Position numbers and translations under genes: made by a program | In this document: positions 25,326-34,284 of the stretch, one piece after another | How positions within the stretch are numbered: the stretch's first letter is position 1 | Layout of the letters: every line of letters begins with the position of its first letter | Notes under the pieces: model-generated | Databases searched by the model: none | Seen by the model: only the letters and a program-made list of their open reading frames with translations | Told to the model about the DNA's origin: nothing | Source of the DNA: Saccharibacillus soli | GTDB lineage: Bacteria > Bacillota > Bacilli > Paenibacillales > Paenibacillaceae | DNA: 64,000 nucleotides | NCBI GenBank assembly: GCA_002189105.1 | Contig: NIOB01000008.1 | Coordinates: 186,001-250,000 of the forward strand | Direction: 5' to 3'

Positions 25326-26207
25326 TTAACCCTTAACCGCACCTGCCACCATGCCTTTGGTAATTTTTTCAGCAAGCAGGAAGTAGACGAGAATAACCGG
25401 CAGTGCCGCAAGCACCAAGAAGGCTCCGATCGCTCCATAATTGACCGAATATTGGCTGACGAAGCTGTATACACCAAACGGCAGTGTTTTGAGTTTTTCC
25501 GAAGAGATGAACGTTGCCGCCAGGATGTATTCGTTCCAGACGTTGATGAAGGTGAGGATACACACCGTCATCATCGGCGGAATGGATACCGGCAGGATGA
25601 CGCTGCGGAAGATGCGGAACGCGCCCGCACCGTCCATGATCGCGGATTCTTCAATCTCGTGCGGGATGCTGCGCAGGAAGCCGCTCAGGATGAAGACGGC
25701 AATCGGCATCTGGAACGCCATGTACGGCAGGATCAGAGCCAGATGCGTATCGAGAATGTGCAGATTCTTGAAGATAATCATCAGCGGCAGCAGCGTGCCC
25801 TGCATCGGGATCATCATCCCCAACAGGAACAGCAGCATGACCAGCTGGCCGTACTTCCAGCGGAAGCGTGTGATGGCAAAAGCGGCCAGTGACGACAGCA
25901 GGATGACCCCTACCATGGTGGTAACCGTGACAAACAAGCTGTTGCCCAGATAGCGGAAATAGTTGCCGCCCTCGACGGCTCCCTGATAGTTGTTCCACTG
26001 CCACTCGGCCGGGAGTGCGAAGAAGCTGCCTGACAGAATCTCTTCATTGGTCTTGAGTGAGTAGATCAGCAGCCACAGCAGCGGATACAGCTGCGTAACG
26101 AGCAGGATGCCGAAGAAGACGAACGCGATGACCGTCTTGAACGAGATTCGGCGGCCCCGGACTTTGAGTGCGGGCTTGGAACCCGCAGAACTTGCGAACT
26201 GACTCAT
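25326..26207 (-). CDS. Carbohydrate ABC transporter permease (MalG type)
   Basis: The 293-residue inner-membrane protein has about six helices. The ABC permease EAA loop is EIEESAIMDGAGAFRIFRSVILPVS, here as EESAIMDGAGAFRIF. The family features NNYQGAVEGG and PYMAFQMPIAVFIL precede it. It follows the other permease gene by 39 bases and precedes the kinase gene by nine. No ATPase is encoded in the operon, which is usual for this class, where a shared MsmX-like ATPase is used. Confidence 0.9.
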   Translation of the reverse strand: MSQFASSAGSKPALKVRGRRISFKTVIAFVFFGILLVTQLYPLLWLLIYSLKTNEEILSGSFFALPAEWQWNNYQGAVEGGNYFRYLGNSLFVTVTTMVGVILLSSLAAFAITRFRWKYGQLVMLLFLLGMMIPMQGTLLPLMIIFKNLHILDTHLALILPYMAFQMPIAVFILSGFLRSIPHEIEESAIMDGAGAFRIFRSVILPVSIPPMMTVCILTFINVWNEYILAATFISSEKLKTLPFGVYSFVSQYSVNYGAIGAFLVLAALPVILVYFLLAEKITKGMVAGAVKG

Positions 26208-26246
26208 GGGCGCAGCCCCCTTTCCTTCATGATAAGAGGACGGCGG

Positions 26247-27140
26247 TTAGGAATACCGCTTGTCCAGACGGTTGAACAGCATATTGATGAGTACGGTAGC
26301 GATCAGACACATGGCGATCAGTACGTTGGCGATGGCACTGCCGTATCCGTATTTCATCGTAATAAACGACATGTTGTACATATGACTGGCCAGCACTTCG
26401 GTCGCATGCGCCGGTCCACCGCCGGTCATGACCATAATCAGGTCGAACGACTGGAGCGAGCCGATAAAGGACAGGACGATCGAGATCTTGAGGATCGGCA
26501 GCACCATCGGCAGTGTGATATAACGATCAGCCTTGAAGCCGTCGGCTCCATCAATCTTGGCCGCCTCATAGATTTCGCTTGGAATGTTCTGAATCCCGGT
26601 GAATTGGATCAGGATGTGGTAGCCAAGATACTGCCACAACGAGACCAGGATAATCGAGTAGATGGCAATCTTGGGTTCGGTTAACCATGAGTGCGTCCAG
26701 GATTCCAGACCGACGCTGGTGAGAATTCCGTTAATCATACCGCCCATCGAAGCCGGGTTGTAGATCGTTTTCCACAGCTGACCGATGATGGCAACCGACA
26801 GGATCACGGGCAGGAAGTAGCTGGACACCAGGAAGTTCGGACGACGAACGAAGCGGGTGATGAGCACCGCGACGAACAAGGCAATCGGAACCTGTACCAG
26901 CATGGAGAATCCAGCCAGAGTGAAGGTTCGGCGTACTGCCGGCCAGAACACCGAGTCATGGGTAAACATTTTGACATAGTTGTCGAGTCCGATGAAGGTC
27001 GATTTGCCGATGCCGTTCCAATTCAGCATACCGCTGTAGAGCGAGACGAGAATCGGGACGAATACGAGACCGACATACACGATCAGGCACGGCAGGATGA
27101 AGGCCGCGATCGTCCAACGGGATACTTTTAACACATTCAC
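26247..27140 (-). CDS. Sugar ABC transporter permease (MalF type)
   Basis: The 297-residue protein starts at GTG 27140, behind AGGAGGAG. It shows the six-helix MalF-type layout, with FIGLDNYVKMF near residue 50 and the EAA loop EIYEAAKIDGADGFKADRYITLPMV, here EIYEAAKIDGADGFKA. It forms the transmembrane channel together with the next gene's product. It lies between the binding-protein gene and the MalG-type permease gene on the same strand. Confidence 0.9.
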   Translation of the reverse strand: MNVLKVSRWTIAAFILPCLIVYVGLVFVPILVSLYSGMLNWNGIGKSTFIGLDNYVKMFTHDSVFWPAVRRTFTLAGFSMLVQVPIALFVAVLITRFVRRPNFLVSSYFLPVILSVAIIGQLWKTIYNPASMGGMINGILTSVGLESWTHSWLTEPKIAIYSIILVSLWQYLGYHILIQFTGIQNIPSEIYEAAKIDGADGFKADRYITLPMVLPILKISIVLSFIGSLQSFDLIMVMTGGGPAHATEVLASHMYNMSFITMKYGYGSAIANVLIAMCLIATVLINMLFNRLDKRYS

Positions 27141-27177
27141 GCGGAGTTCTCCTCCTCTTGGAACACCGCCGAAGAAG

Positions 27178-27204
27178 AGAAGGGACCCGCAGGTCCCTCC
27201 TTCT
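27178..27204 (-). terminator. Intercistronic hairpin between binding-protein and permease genes
   Basis: AGAAGGGACC (27178-27187) pairs with GGTCCCT-CCTTCT (27192-27204), with one bulge. Such hairpins after sugar-binding-protein genes commonly reduce read-through or stabilise the upstream message, so the lipoprotein is made in excess. Confidence 0.45.
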
Positions 27205-27224
27205 GTCGATTCGGCCTGCTCTTG

Positions 27225-28598
27225 TTATTTGTTATCTTCGTAAGCCGCTTGCAGTTCCTTGGCCACTTCCGCCGGATCTTTCTGTTCGACGAACAGACTT
27301 TGCGTACCCGACAGATGCGCCTGCGTTGTACCCGGATTCATCGTGTTATCGAACGCCAGGTCGCCGCCTTTGACTTTCTTGAACAGATCCAGTACGTTCA
27401 TCGCCATGTCGGAATAACCAGCGGCTTTGAAGTCGCCGTCTACGTTCTGCGCGATACCGACTGCACCTTTCGCTTCAAACGCTTCTTTCGGGAAGTTCAG
27501 CATGAAGTAGTTCAGGAAGTCTTTGGTTTCTTGCAGGTGTTCGCTGTCTTTGGAGATCGCAAACGCGCTGCCTGGAGCCAGCATGAATTCGTCCGGGTTG
27601 CCTTTGCCGCCAACGGTAGGGAATTGGAATACGCCTACATTGCCGTCTTTGCTGACTTCAGCCGTTTCGATCCCACCGGTTGCCCAGCTGCCCATGTAAT
27701 ACATAGCGGCTTTGCCTGTCTTGAACAGGTTCTCACCTGCGTTGTAGTCGAACGATGTCGCACCATCCTGGAAGGCGCCTGCTTGTACCAGGTCTTCAAA
27801 TGCTTTGATCGCTGCAACATAAGCTGGATCTTCAAACGTCTTCTTGCCATCCAGCACGTCTTTCAGGAAGCCAGGGCCGCCGTTCGTACGCAGCAGGATG
27901 TTCATGAACAGGAACGAGCCTGTCCAGCTGTCTTTTTCCCCGATGACCATCGGCTGGATGCCTTTGCCTTTAAGCGTCTTGACCGCTTCCAGCATCTCTT
28001 CAAAGGTTGTTGGAACCTTCACGCCGCCTTGTTCCATCAGCTTCTTGTTGTAATACACGACACCGATGTTGTTGCCGTCCGGCAGTGCGTAGAGGTTGTT
28101 ATCGAATGTATAGTAATCGAGGATACCCGATTGGAAGGTATCTTTAAGTCCGTTTTGCTCCACCATATCGTTCAGAGGGGCAAATAAATCCGCATCGACG
28201 AATGGCTGCATCTGCGCGGCTGGGTTTACGACCGTAATGTCCGGCACTTCTTTGGAAGCGGCCTGCGTCTTGAGCTTCAGCTTCTGCTGGTCGGTATTCA
28301 GCGAGTCGAGTTCAATCTTGACGTTGGGATGCTCTTTCTCATACGCAGCAACGATCTTCTTCATCATCTGATTCTTGGGATCGCTGGCGTCTGGATAGAT
28401 ATTCTGGAACGTGATGGTGATGTTCTCAGCCGACTTCGACGAATCGCCGCCGCTTGTGCTGGCTGCCGGTTCGCTCTTCCCCGCATCGCCGCCGCTGGCG
28501 TTATTCGCACCCGATCCTCCGCCTCCGCAGGCGCTAAGACTGATTGCCAGAACACCGGTCATTGCCATGCCAAACCATTTCATCTTTCTCTTTGTCAC
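27225..28598 (-). CDS. Sugar-binding lipoprotein of an ABC transporter
   Basis: The 457-residue product starts at GTG 28598, behind GGGGAGGAAAT. The signal peptide ends in the lipobox LSAC (Cys24), followed by a Gly/Ser linker. The rest is a type 1 extracellular solute-binding protein with DITVVNPAAQMQPFVDADLF and NKKLMEQGGVKVPTTFEEML, typical of the CUT1 sugar family. It is anchored outside the cell and delivers an oligosaccharide to the two permeases encoded downstream. The ligand is not deducible. The operon promoter carries a cre-like site. Confidence 0.9.
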   Translation of the reverse strand: MTKRKMKWFGMAMTGVLAISLSACGGGGSGANNASGGDAGKSEPAASTSGGDSSKSAENITITFQNIYPDASDPKNQMMKKIVAAYEKEHPNVKIELDSLNTDQQKLKLKTQAASKEVPDITVVNPAAQMQPFVDADLFAPLNDMVEQNGLKDTFQSGILDYYTFDNNLYALPDGNNIGVVYYNKKLMEQGGVKVPTTFEEMLEAVKTLKGKGIQPMVIGEKDSWTGSFLFMNILLRTNGGPGFLKDVLDGKKTFEDPAYVAAIKAFEDLVQAGAFQDGATSFDYNAGENLFKTGKAAMYYMGSWATGGIETAEVSKDGNVGVFQFPTVGGKGNPDEFMLAPGSAFAISKDSEHLQETKDFLNYFMLNFPKEAFEAKGAVGIAQNVDGDFKAAGYSDMAMNVLDLFKKVKGGDLAFDNTMNPGTTQAHLSGTQSLFVEQKDPAEVAKELQAAYEDNK

Positions 28599-28644
28599 GG
28601 TATTTCCTCCCCTTGGTTCATGGTTTGAATCACCTTGCTTCGTT

Positions 28645-28673
28645 ATTATGGCCTGACCTGTAAACGCATACAA
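28645..28673 (-). promoter_or_regulatory. Promoter of the sugar ABC operon with overlapping cre-like site
   Basis: On the minus strand TTGTAT (28668-28673) and CATAAT (28645-28650) are 17 bases apart. The word TGTATGCGTTTACA (28659-28672) matches 13 of 14 positions of the CcpA site TGWAANCGNTNWCA and overlaps the -35 and spacer. CcpA bound there would block transcription, giving glucose repression. Confidence 0.6.
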
Positions 28674-28917
28674 TGGAAATTATTCAGGGAAGATGTTTGT
28701 TTTTTCGAGGTGGGAGGCGGTGAATCGTTTCGTTTGAGGGCTTAGGAGATTGCTAGGGAGTTTTCCGTGCATCATCCACCAAAAAAGCCCCTGCCTGGGC
28801 GAAAAACTTCCCCATTTGCCATCAATCGTGCATAAAAATTCATGACATCACGTGTTCGGTTGGCTAAAAAGGTGATAAAATAAGGCCGGCCCGCTGCGCG
28901 GAATCCAGAAAGGAATC

Positions 28918-30264
28918 GTGAATCTCTTGTCCAAACGAACGACATCTTCCTCTCCAGGAGGAACTGAACTCAAAAAATCAGTAACTTTCCTTGAAGCCAT
29001 GGCCATTGTGGTCGGCATGATTATCGGCTCCGGGATCTTCCTGAAGCCCGGCATCGTCCTGTCCGACGCCGGCTCATTCAGCATGTCCATTCTCGCCTGG
29101 GCCGCAGGCGGCATCATTACACTCGCCTCTGCCCTCTCCGTTGCCGAAATCGCAGCTACCATTCCCCGGGCAGGCGGACTGTACGCCTATCTGGAAGACC
29201 TGTACGGCGAAGCCGTCGGATTCCTGCTGGGCTGGGTGCAGGCCGTGATTTCCTACCCGGCTTCGGTGGCGGCATTGGCCATTGCTTTTGCCTCTTACTC
29301 GGGGTATTTCCTGCCCATGAATGGCTGGCAGCAAAAAGCGCTGGCCATCGGCATCCTGCTGTTCATCCTGCTGATGAACGTCATCTCCACCAAATACGGC
29401 GGCATCATCCAACTGCTGGCTACCGGCGGCAAATTGATTCCGGTCGTGGGGATCGTCGCCTTCGGCCTGCTGTCCGGCAGTCAGCCGGGCTTTGCAGGTG
29501 TATCCGGACTGACGACCGGAGCCGCAGCAGGCTTTGGCGCCGCCATCCTCGGCACGCTGTGGGCCTACGATGGCTGGATTGGCGTGACCAATATGGCGGG
29601 CGAGATGAAGAATCCCGCCAAGACGCTGCCCAAAGTCATCTTGATTGGCGTCTCCTTTGTCATCGTTGTCTACGTCCTGTTCAACCTGGCGATCTTCCGC
29701 TCCCTGTCCTTTGAACAGATTGTATCGTCGCCGACCCCAGGCGCAGATGCCGCTCAAGCGCTGCTTGGCAGCGGAGGCGGGGCATTTATCACAGCCGGGA
29801 TCATCGTCTCGGTGTTGGGCGCGTTGAACGGTTATCTAATGACGGCTGCACGCGTACCGCAGGCTATGGGAGAACGCGGCATCGTGCCGTTCTCCGGCTT
29901 CCTGCGCCGCATCCATCCCCGTTTTGGGACGCCTGCAAATGCCCTGATCTTCCAGGCGCTGCTTGCGATCATCTACATTTTCTCGGGTACGTTTAACACG
30001 CTGACTGACCTGCTGGTCTTTGTACTCTGGATCTTCTTTACCGCCGGGGTGTTCGGGGTATTTATCCTGCGCCGTACCGTGGGTACGGAACCCGGCCGCT
30101 ATCGCGTTCCGCTCTATCCGATTACGCCAATCATCGGCATCGCCGGCGGCCTGTATATTCTGGTCAGCACGCTCATGGACAGCCCGGGGCGTTCCCTGAT
30201 TGGCATTGGCATCACCTTGATCGGGCTGCCTGTCTTCTATTGGATGAAGCGGCGCCGAATCTGA
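28918..30264 (+). CDS. APC-superfamily amino acid permease (SteT/LAT-like)
   Basis: The 448-residue protein has about twelve transmembrane helices. Helix 1 carries the APC signature IIGSGIFLKPGIVL, and the region SVAEIAATIPRAGGLYAYLEDLYGE (here EIAATIPRAGGLYAYLE) matches the LAT/SteT subgroup. These exchange or take up neutral amino acids. Start GTG 28918 has AGAAAGGA just upstream; a TTG nine bases later is an alternative. It is a single gene with its own terminator and no linked metabolic genes. Confidence 0.88.
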   Translation: MNLLSKRTTSSSPGGTELKKSVTFLEAMAIVVGMIIGSGIFLKPGIVLSDAGSFSMSILAWAAGGIITLASALSVAEIAATIPRAGGLYAYLEDLYGEAVGFLLGWVQAVISYPASVAALAIAFASYSGYFLPMNGWQQKALAIGILLFILLMNVISTKYGGIIQLLATGGKLIPVVGIVAFGLLSGSQPGFAGVSGLTTGAAAGFGAAILGTLWAYDGWIGVTNMAGEMKNPAKTLPKVILIGVSFVIVVYVLFNLAIFRSLSFEQIVSSPTPGADAAQALLGSGGGAFITAGIIVSVLGALNGYLMTAARVPQAMGERGIVPFSGFLRRIHPRFGTPANALIFQALLAIIYIFSGTFNTLTDLLVFVLWIFFTAGVFGVFILRRTVGTEPGRYRVPLYPITPIIGIAGGLYILVSTLMDSPGRSLIGIGITLIGLPVFYWMKRRRI

Positions 30265-30358
30265 AAAAGCTCACGAATGGGATCTGGCAGCCTGCACTCA
30301 GCGTGTAGAAGGGGCTGGGAGAATCTCATCCCTTGGTTTAAAAAGCGGAATTTTAGAG

Positions 30359-30394
30359 AAAAGAGGGTTAGAGCACCGGCTCTAACCCTCTTTT
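30359..30394 (+). terminator. Terminator of the permease gene
   Basis: AAAAGAGGGTTAGAG (30359-30373) pairs perfectly with CTCTAACCCTCTTTT (30380-30394). A second weaker hairpin, GGCACC-TTGTTA-GGTGTC followed by T5, lies at 30409-30431. Confidence 0.85.
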
Positions 30395-30413
30395 GTTAAC
30401 AGTCTGAGGCACC

Positions 30414-30695
30414 TTGTTAGGTGTCTTTTTGAATGGCCATTTATTGAATTTTTCTAGTACATGCTCTTATGTCGTTGCTATTAGAAATGCTTATCATTTT
30501 TATGATGGAAAACCTATGACCTATGAAGAACGCCGGGGTGTCTACGTCCATGAAATTGGTCACGTATTAGGTTTGGCGCATACAGATAAGCCTACTGTTT
30601 CTGTCATGAGAGACGAAGCTCAAGTGAGAGCAGGAAATTGGAATCTCCCTCAGCAAGATGATATAAACGGTGTTAATAATCTCTATACTTACTAA
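30414..30695 (+). pseudogene. 5'-truncated matrixin-like zinc metalloprotease fragment
   Basis: The frame encodes VYVHEIGHVLGLAHTDKP, a complete HExGHxxGxxH zinc-binding site of M10-type metalloproteases. RRGVY precedes it and a normal ending follows (QQDDINGVNNLYTY). The region upstream of about residue 25 does not look like protein. The apparent TTG start sits inside a terminator hairpin, and no signal peptide or propeptide is present. I infer that the first two-thirds of the gene have been lost. The sequence is clearly more AT-rich than neighbouring genes, as is the next gene, so both may have arrived by transfer. Confidence 0.55.
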
Positions 30696-30710
30696 AGGAG
30701 ATGTGTCGAT

Positions 30711-31328
30711 ATGAAAAAAATAATGGCAGTTGGAAGTGTTGTATTATTAAGTTTATCAGTATTAGGCTGCTCTAATTCAAACAATTCGGTTAGCACTTCT
30801 GCGGATCAAGTTCCACAAAATGCATCTTCCAAGCCACCTATCGATTATGCAGCACAAGCCGAACCGAATTATGAAACAATGGATTTGGCGGAACATTTCA
30901 AGACTTTAGATTCTTTATCGAATAACGCTCAGCTTATCGCAGAAGTTACGCTCGACGAACAAACTGAAAAAGTCGCTTATGAAGGGGCCGATTTCCTTCT
31001 CTCTTCAGCCACGGTTACAGATGTAATTAGCGGAGATCCTAACTATTTAAATCAGAAAATTAATATTTTAGATGTTGAATCTTACAATATTCAGCTAACT
31101 AAAGAAAGTGACCGTTTCATTTTATTCATGGACAAATATGAAGGACCCGTTGTTTCTGAAGAAGCATTTGTAACAAAAGGGGTATATCAGGGAAGATACA
31201 ACATCAATGAAAACAATGAAGTCGAGTATGATGCAGGCGACTACAAAGGAATCACAACTTTTCAAGATGATATACAGAAGATGAACGTGGACAGTTTTAA
31301 GCAATTAATCGAATCCTCCATAAAGTAG
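30711..31328 (+). CDS. AT-rich lipoprotein of unknown function
   Basis: The 205-residue product starts at ATG 30711, behind AAAGGAGATG, 16 bases after the metalloprotease fragment. The signal peptide ends in the lipobox SVLGC (Cys20), then a Ser/Asn linker. The mature domain (about 60-205) includes SDRFILFMDKYEGPVV and GVYQGRYNINENNEVEYD, suggesting a small beta-rich extracellular domain. I do not recognise the family. Codon use (TTA, ATT, AAT) differs sharply from the GC-rich surroundings. It may once have been the partner of the adjacent protease. Confidence 0.75.
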   Translation: MKKIMAVGSVVLLSLSVLGCSNSNNSVSTSADQVPQNASSKPPIDYAAQAEPNYETMDLAEHFKTLDSLSNNAQLIAEVTLDEQTEKVAYEGADFLLSSATVTDVISGDPNYLNQKINILDVESYNIQLTKESDRFILFMDKYEGPVVSEEAFVTKGVYQGRYNINENNEVEYDAGDYKGITTFQDDIQKMNVDSFKQLIESSIK

Positions 31329-31725
31329 AAGATACAATAAATTCAGCCTAGTGAGTTGACCGTATTCAATCTAATCTCTTAAGCAGTCGGCGTACTAGTT
31401 ATGTAATAGCGTCTGGTTCCTAAAAAAAGCCCATATTAAATATACTGAACAGAAAAACCGCTCCTTAGCGCTCGATTCAGATTTAGTTGAATCGGTCGCT
31501 ATTTTTGTTTAAAACACCACTCTTCAAGAATTCGAGTGCATCGACAATCTTTTTTCACTAAAAATAGAAGCAGCATCTCCTTACGAGGAAGATGCTGTTT
31601 TTGTTTTGGAATCTTTGACACGACGTTGACACCGCGTTGATCTCCTGCGAATATCTCTTCTTTATACTGAAGATGCCTCAATCCATATTCAGCCGCTCAC
31701 TTACATCCAGAAAGAAGGAAAATTC
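31329..31725. other. AT-rich non-coding gap with two terminator-like hairpins
   Basis: No convincing gene is visible. One hairpin pairs AGCG-CGATTCA (about 31468) with TGAATCG-CGCT and ends in ATTTTTG near 31509, serving the lipoprotein gene. A second (about 31569-31606) pairs CAGCATCTCCT with AGGAAGATGCTG and ends in T5. The base composition shifts back to GC-rich at the HD-protein gene, so the right border of the AT-rich islet lies around 31.6-31.7 kb. Confidence 0.45.
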
Positions 31726-32355
31726 ATGGGAATCCATCGCTATTTCCGCTCGCTTGACGGGTTGGAACGCATCATTCGCTGTCCGGGTCGATTCAAGTTT
31801 GAAGAACACAGTGTAGCCGCACATTCCTGGAAAGTGGTGCAGTATGCCAAGACGCTGGCTAATATCGAAGAACAGCACGGCGCGACGATCGATTGGAAAA
31901 AGCTTTACGAGATCACCAGCAGCCATGATTATGGAGAAATTTTTATCGGAGACATCAAAACGCCCGTCAAACATTCTTCGCCGGAACTGCGCCAGCTCAT
32001 TCAGCAGGTCGAAGAGGGCATGATCGCCCATTTTATCGAAGAGCATATCCCGGAGGAATTCAAATCCATCTTCCGCAGACAGCTTCGTGAAGGCAAAGAC
32101 GATTCGGTGGAAGGACTGATTCTGGAAGTCGCCGACAAAATGGATCAGGTCTACGAAGCGTTCGCCGAGCTGCAAAAGGGCAATACGGAAAAAGAATTTG
32201 TCGTCATGTATCGCAATGCCCTGGTCAAGATCAAACGGATCAAGCTGGCCTGCGTGGATTATTTCCTGGAGCACATCCTTCCGGAGATGATTAATGAAGA
32301 AACGCTGTCGCCGGTCGATCTGAGAGCGATCACGGAAGAAGCGCTGGCTCAATAA
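31726..32355 (+). CDS. HD-domain phosphohydrolase, YfbR-like 5'-nucleotidase
   Basis: The 209-residue cytoplasmic protein has an HD-type metal site: EEHSVAAHSWKVVQYA (first His), EITSSHDYGEIFIGDIKTP (the HD pair) and a later Asp in LEVADKMDQVYEA. This matches the YfbR/YfdR branch, which dephosphorylates deoxynucleoside monophosphates. Start ATG 31726 follows AAGAAGGAAAA. It is a stand-alone gene just right of the AT-rich islet. Confidence 0.82.
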   Translation: MGIHRYFRSLDGLERIIRCPGRFKFEEHSVAAHSWKVVQYAKTLANIEEQHGATIDWKKLYEITSSHDYGEIFIGDIKTPVKHSSPELRQLIQQVEEGMIAHFIEEHIPEEFKSIFRRQLREGKDDSVEGLILEVADKMDQVYEAFAELQKGNTEKEFVVMYRNALVKIKRIKLACVDYFLEHILPEMINEETLSPVDLRAITEEALAQ

Positions 32356-32585
32356 AGCGCTTTGCGCTCTTGCAGGAGAAGCATGCTGTCGTAACTCTAC
32401 CTCATGTCGCATAAGAATCAGAAGCGTTCCCGGACAACGTTCAGGGAATTTTTTGTGCTGTGCTACGATCACTCTCGGCTCAACAAAAAAAGCCCACTTT
32501 CACAGAGAACTTCATCTCCGGAAATCAGGCTTGGAGTGTTGGACTGCTGGGTAGACGCTGTTGACTGCGAATTACAGGTGGCGGA
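32356..32585. terminator. Convergent terminator region between HD and MORN genes
   Basis: On +, TTCCC/GGGAA with a T6 tract (about 32433-32457) can end the HD gene. On -, an AAGCC...GGCTT hairpin followed by T7 (about 32486-32540) can end the MORN gene. Both stems are short. Confidence 0.4.
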
Positions 32586-33347
32586 TCAGGGTCTGAGGCT
32601 CAGACGTTTCGAGATTTCCTCAAACCGCTCAAGCACTGGCGCAACCTCGCTCGTGAGACTCCTAAACATTTTCAGGGAAGCCAGACGTTCTTTTTCCTCG
32701 GCGGCGGTATGACCCTGGAAGATCGAATAACTCTTGTGCAGCGTTCCCCGGTCGTACTGAACATCAAATAATGTCCCGCTCTTCCAATCCGCCAGCAGGC
32801 TCTTGTTGCTTCCCAGAATATCCAGGCGATAATCCGCCCCGCGATACGAGAAGCTGTAATCCGGATCGGCCATCGCATGAACGACTTCGTATCCCCGATA
32901 GAGTTCATTAGCCTGGAACCAGCCAATGCGCAGTGTGTCGGAAATGCCAGGACCTCCAGGAGCGTTCACTTTCTCCCGCCATGTCCCACTGCCGTTCATC
33001 TTGTCATTACGCCATGTGCCGGTATAGACGACCTTATGCGTCAACCCAGTCTCGGCATCGGTATACGTGTTTACATATTTACCTGTTCCGCTGCGTTTTC
33101 CGTTCACAAAAGTTCCTGCATACTGCTTGGACGTTCCCCAATGAAGGGTTCCCCGTCCATGCGGTTTGCCACCGGCTACTTCTCCATAGTAAGTCGTGTG
33201 GGCGGACAGCTGAAGCCATTGCTTGGCCGAAGCCGCCTGTGCCGTACCGGTGTCCATGCCGATTCCCGAGGGAACATCTGTCAGCAGGAGCGGAGCCGAG
33301 AGTGCGATTACGAGCGGAAGGATCATTTTTTTGGATAAGGATGACAT
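32586..33347 (-). CDS. Secreted MORN-repeat protein
   Basis: The 253-residue protein has a signal peptide (about residues 1-37, ending near AQAAS), then three MORN-like repeats: YYGEVAGGKPHGRGTLHW, YAGTFVNGKRSGTGKYV and YTGTWRNDKMNGSGTW. The second half (about 135-253) is of unknown fold and ends in a charged helix (EEKERLASLKMFRSL). Bacterial MORN proteins are poorly understood; the repeats form an extended beta sheet. No partner gene is evident. Confidence 0.75.
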   Translation of the reverse strand: MSSLSKKMILPLVIALSAPLLLTDVPSGIGMDTGTAQAASAKQWLQLSAHTTYYGEVAGGKPHGRGTLHWGTSKQYAGTFVNGKRSGTGKYVNTYTDAETGLTHKVVYTGTWRNDKMNGSGTWREKVNAPGGPGISDTLRIGWFQANELYRGYEVVHAMADPDYSFSYRGADYRLDILGSNKSLLADWKSGTLFDVQYDRGTLHKSYSIFQGHTAAEEKERLASLKMFRSLTSEVAPVLERFEEISKRLSLRP

Positions 33348-33474
33348 GAGTGGGAACAGTCCTTTCGATCAATCAGGTCTTGGGATGCAGAGACCCATCA
33401 TCGGTCCGATAACAGGCTGCCTGCACTCATTATAGCGCAAGAGCAGGAGTCAGGCTGCTGCTATTTGCACTTGC

Positions 33475-34284
33475 TTAACGCCGAGCCACCGAAGCCTTCA
33501 ACGCACTCAGCGCGATGGCTGAAAATTCAAGCGGAAGTTCGAGCTGGGGATAATGACCGCACCCTTCCATTCGGATAAGTGAGGAGTGATAGATCTCCTC
33601 ATGAATATAACGTCCCGTTCGGCGGTTGAAGAGATGATCCCACTCACCTTCCACGATCAGCACCGGACAGGAAATCTCACGCAGCCGTTTGCGGGCAAGC
33701 GGGAACAGGGGCCTCTGCATGGTCAGGCGTGAGCGGTAATGCACCGCATTGGCGAGATACATATCCTTGAGCTGGGAGCGTGCTCTGCGTTCTCTCGGCA
33801 CGGCGAATCGCCAGAAGCGGCTGCGAAGAAAACGGGCTGCTCCGCGTTCGATGCCTTCGCGCTTGACCCGCTGTACGTCGCGCAGACGCTCCCAGATCAG
33901 GCGCATGGGAGGCGGCGTTCCGTTCAGGGACGGCGCGATCAGAATGAGCTGTTCCACATACTCCGGGTACGCCAGGGCAAAGTCAATGGCTACCGCCCCG
34001 CCTAGACAAGAGCCGATAATCGAAGCACGGCGCAGCCCAAAGTAATCCAGTATCGCTTTGAGATCGAGATACGGCGAATACGTTTCCGTGACCGCATCAC
34101 TGCGTCCGTACCCTCTCTGGTCGTATCGGATCACGGTAAAACTGCGCGACAACAGCTCGACATGTTCGTCCCAGACGTCGAGATTGCAGTAAGCGCCATG
34201 CAGCAGCACCAGCGGGCTGCCCTGTCCCTGCACCGATACGTGAAATTTTGCGCTGCCAATCGTATGGATTGCCGTTCGATTCAT
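33475..34284 (-). CDS. Alpha/beta hydrolase
   Basis: The 269-residue protein has the canonical fold: LVLLHGAYCNLDVWD (oxyanion), RYDQRGYGRSD, the nucleophile elbow IIGSCLGGAVA with Cys-Leu flanking, an acid in VEGEWDHLFN and the catalytic His in GCGHYPQLE. The nucleophile elbow reads G-S-C-L-G, that is GxCxG rather than GxSxG. The nucleophile may therefore be the Cys, as in dienelactone hydrolase, or the Ser one place earlier is non-standard. The substrate is unknown. It is divergent from the TerC gene. Confidence 0.82.
   Translation of the reverse strand: MNRTAIHTIGSAKFHVSVQGQGSPLVLLHGAYCNLDVWDEHVELLSRSFTVIRYDQRGYGRSDAVTETYSPYLDLKAILDYFGLRRASIIGSCLGGAVAIDFALAYPEYVEQLILIAPSLNGTPPPMRLIWERLRDVQRVKREGIERGAARFLRSRFWRFAVPRERRARSQLKDMYLANAVHYRSRLTMQRPLFPLARKRLREISCPVLIVEGEWDHLFNRRTGRYIHEEIYHSSLIRMEGCGHYPQLELPLEFSAIALSALKASVARR

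Noticed and set aside
28781-28805. GCCC/GGGC hairpin with A and T tracts between divergent sugar-operon and permease genes
   Set aside because: The stem is only four pairs and no gene ends there; chance is likely.
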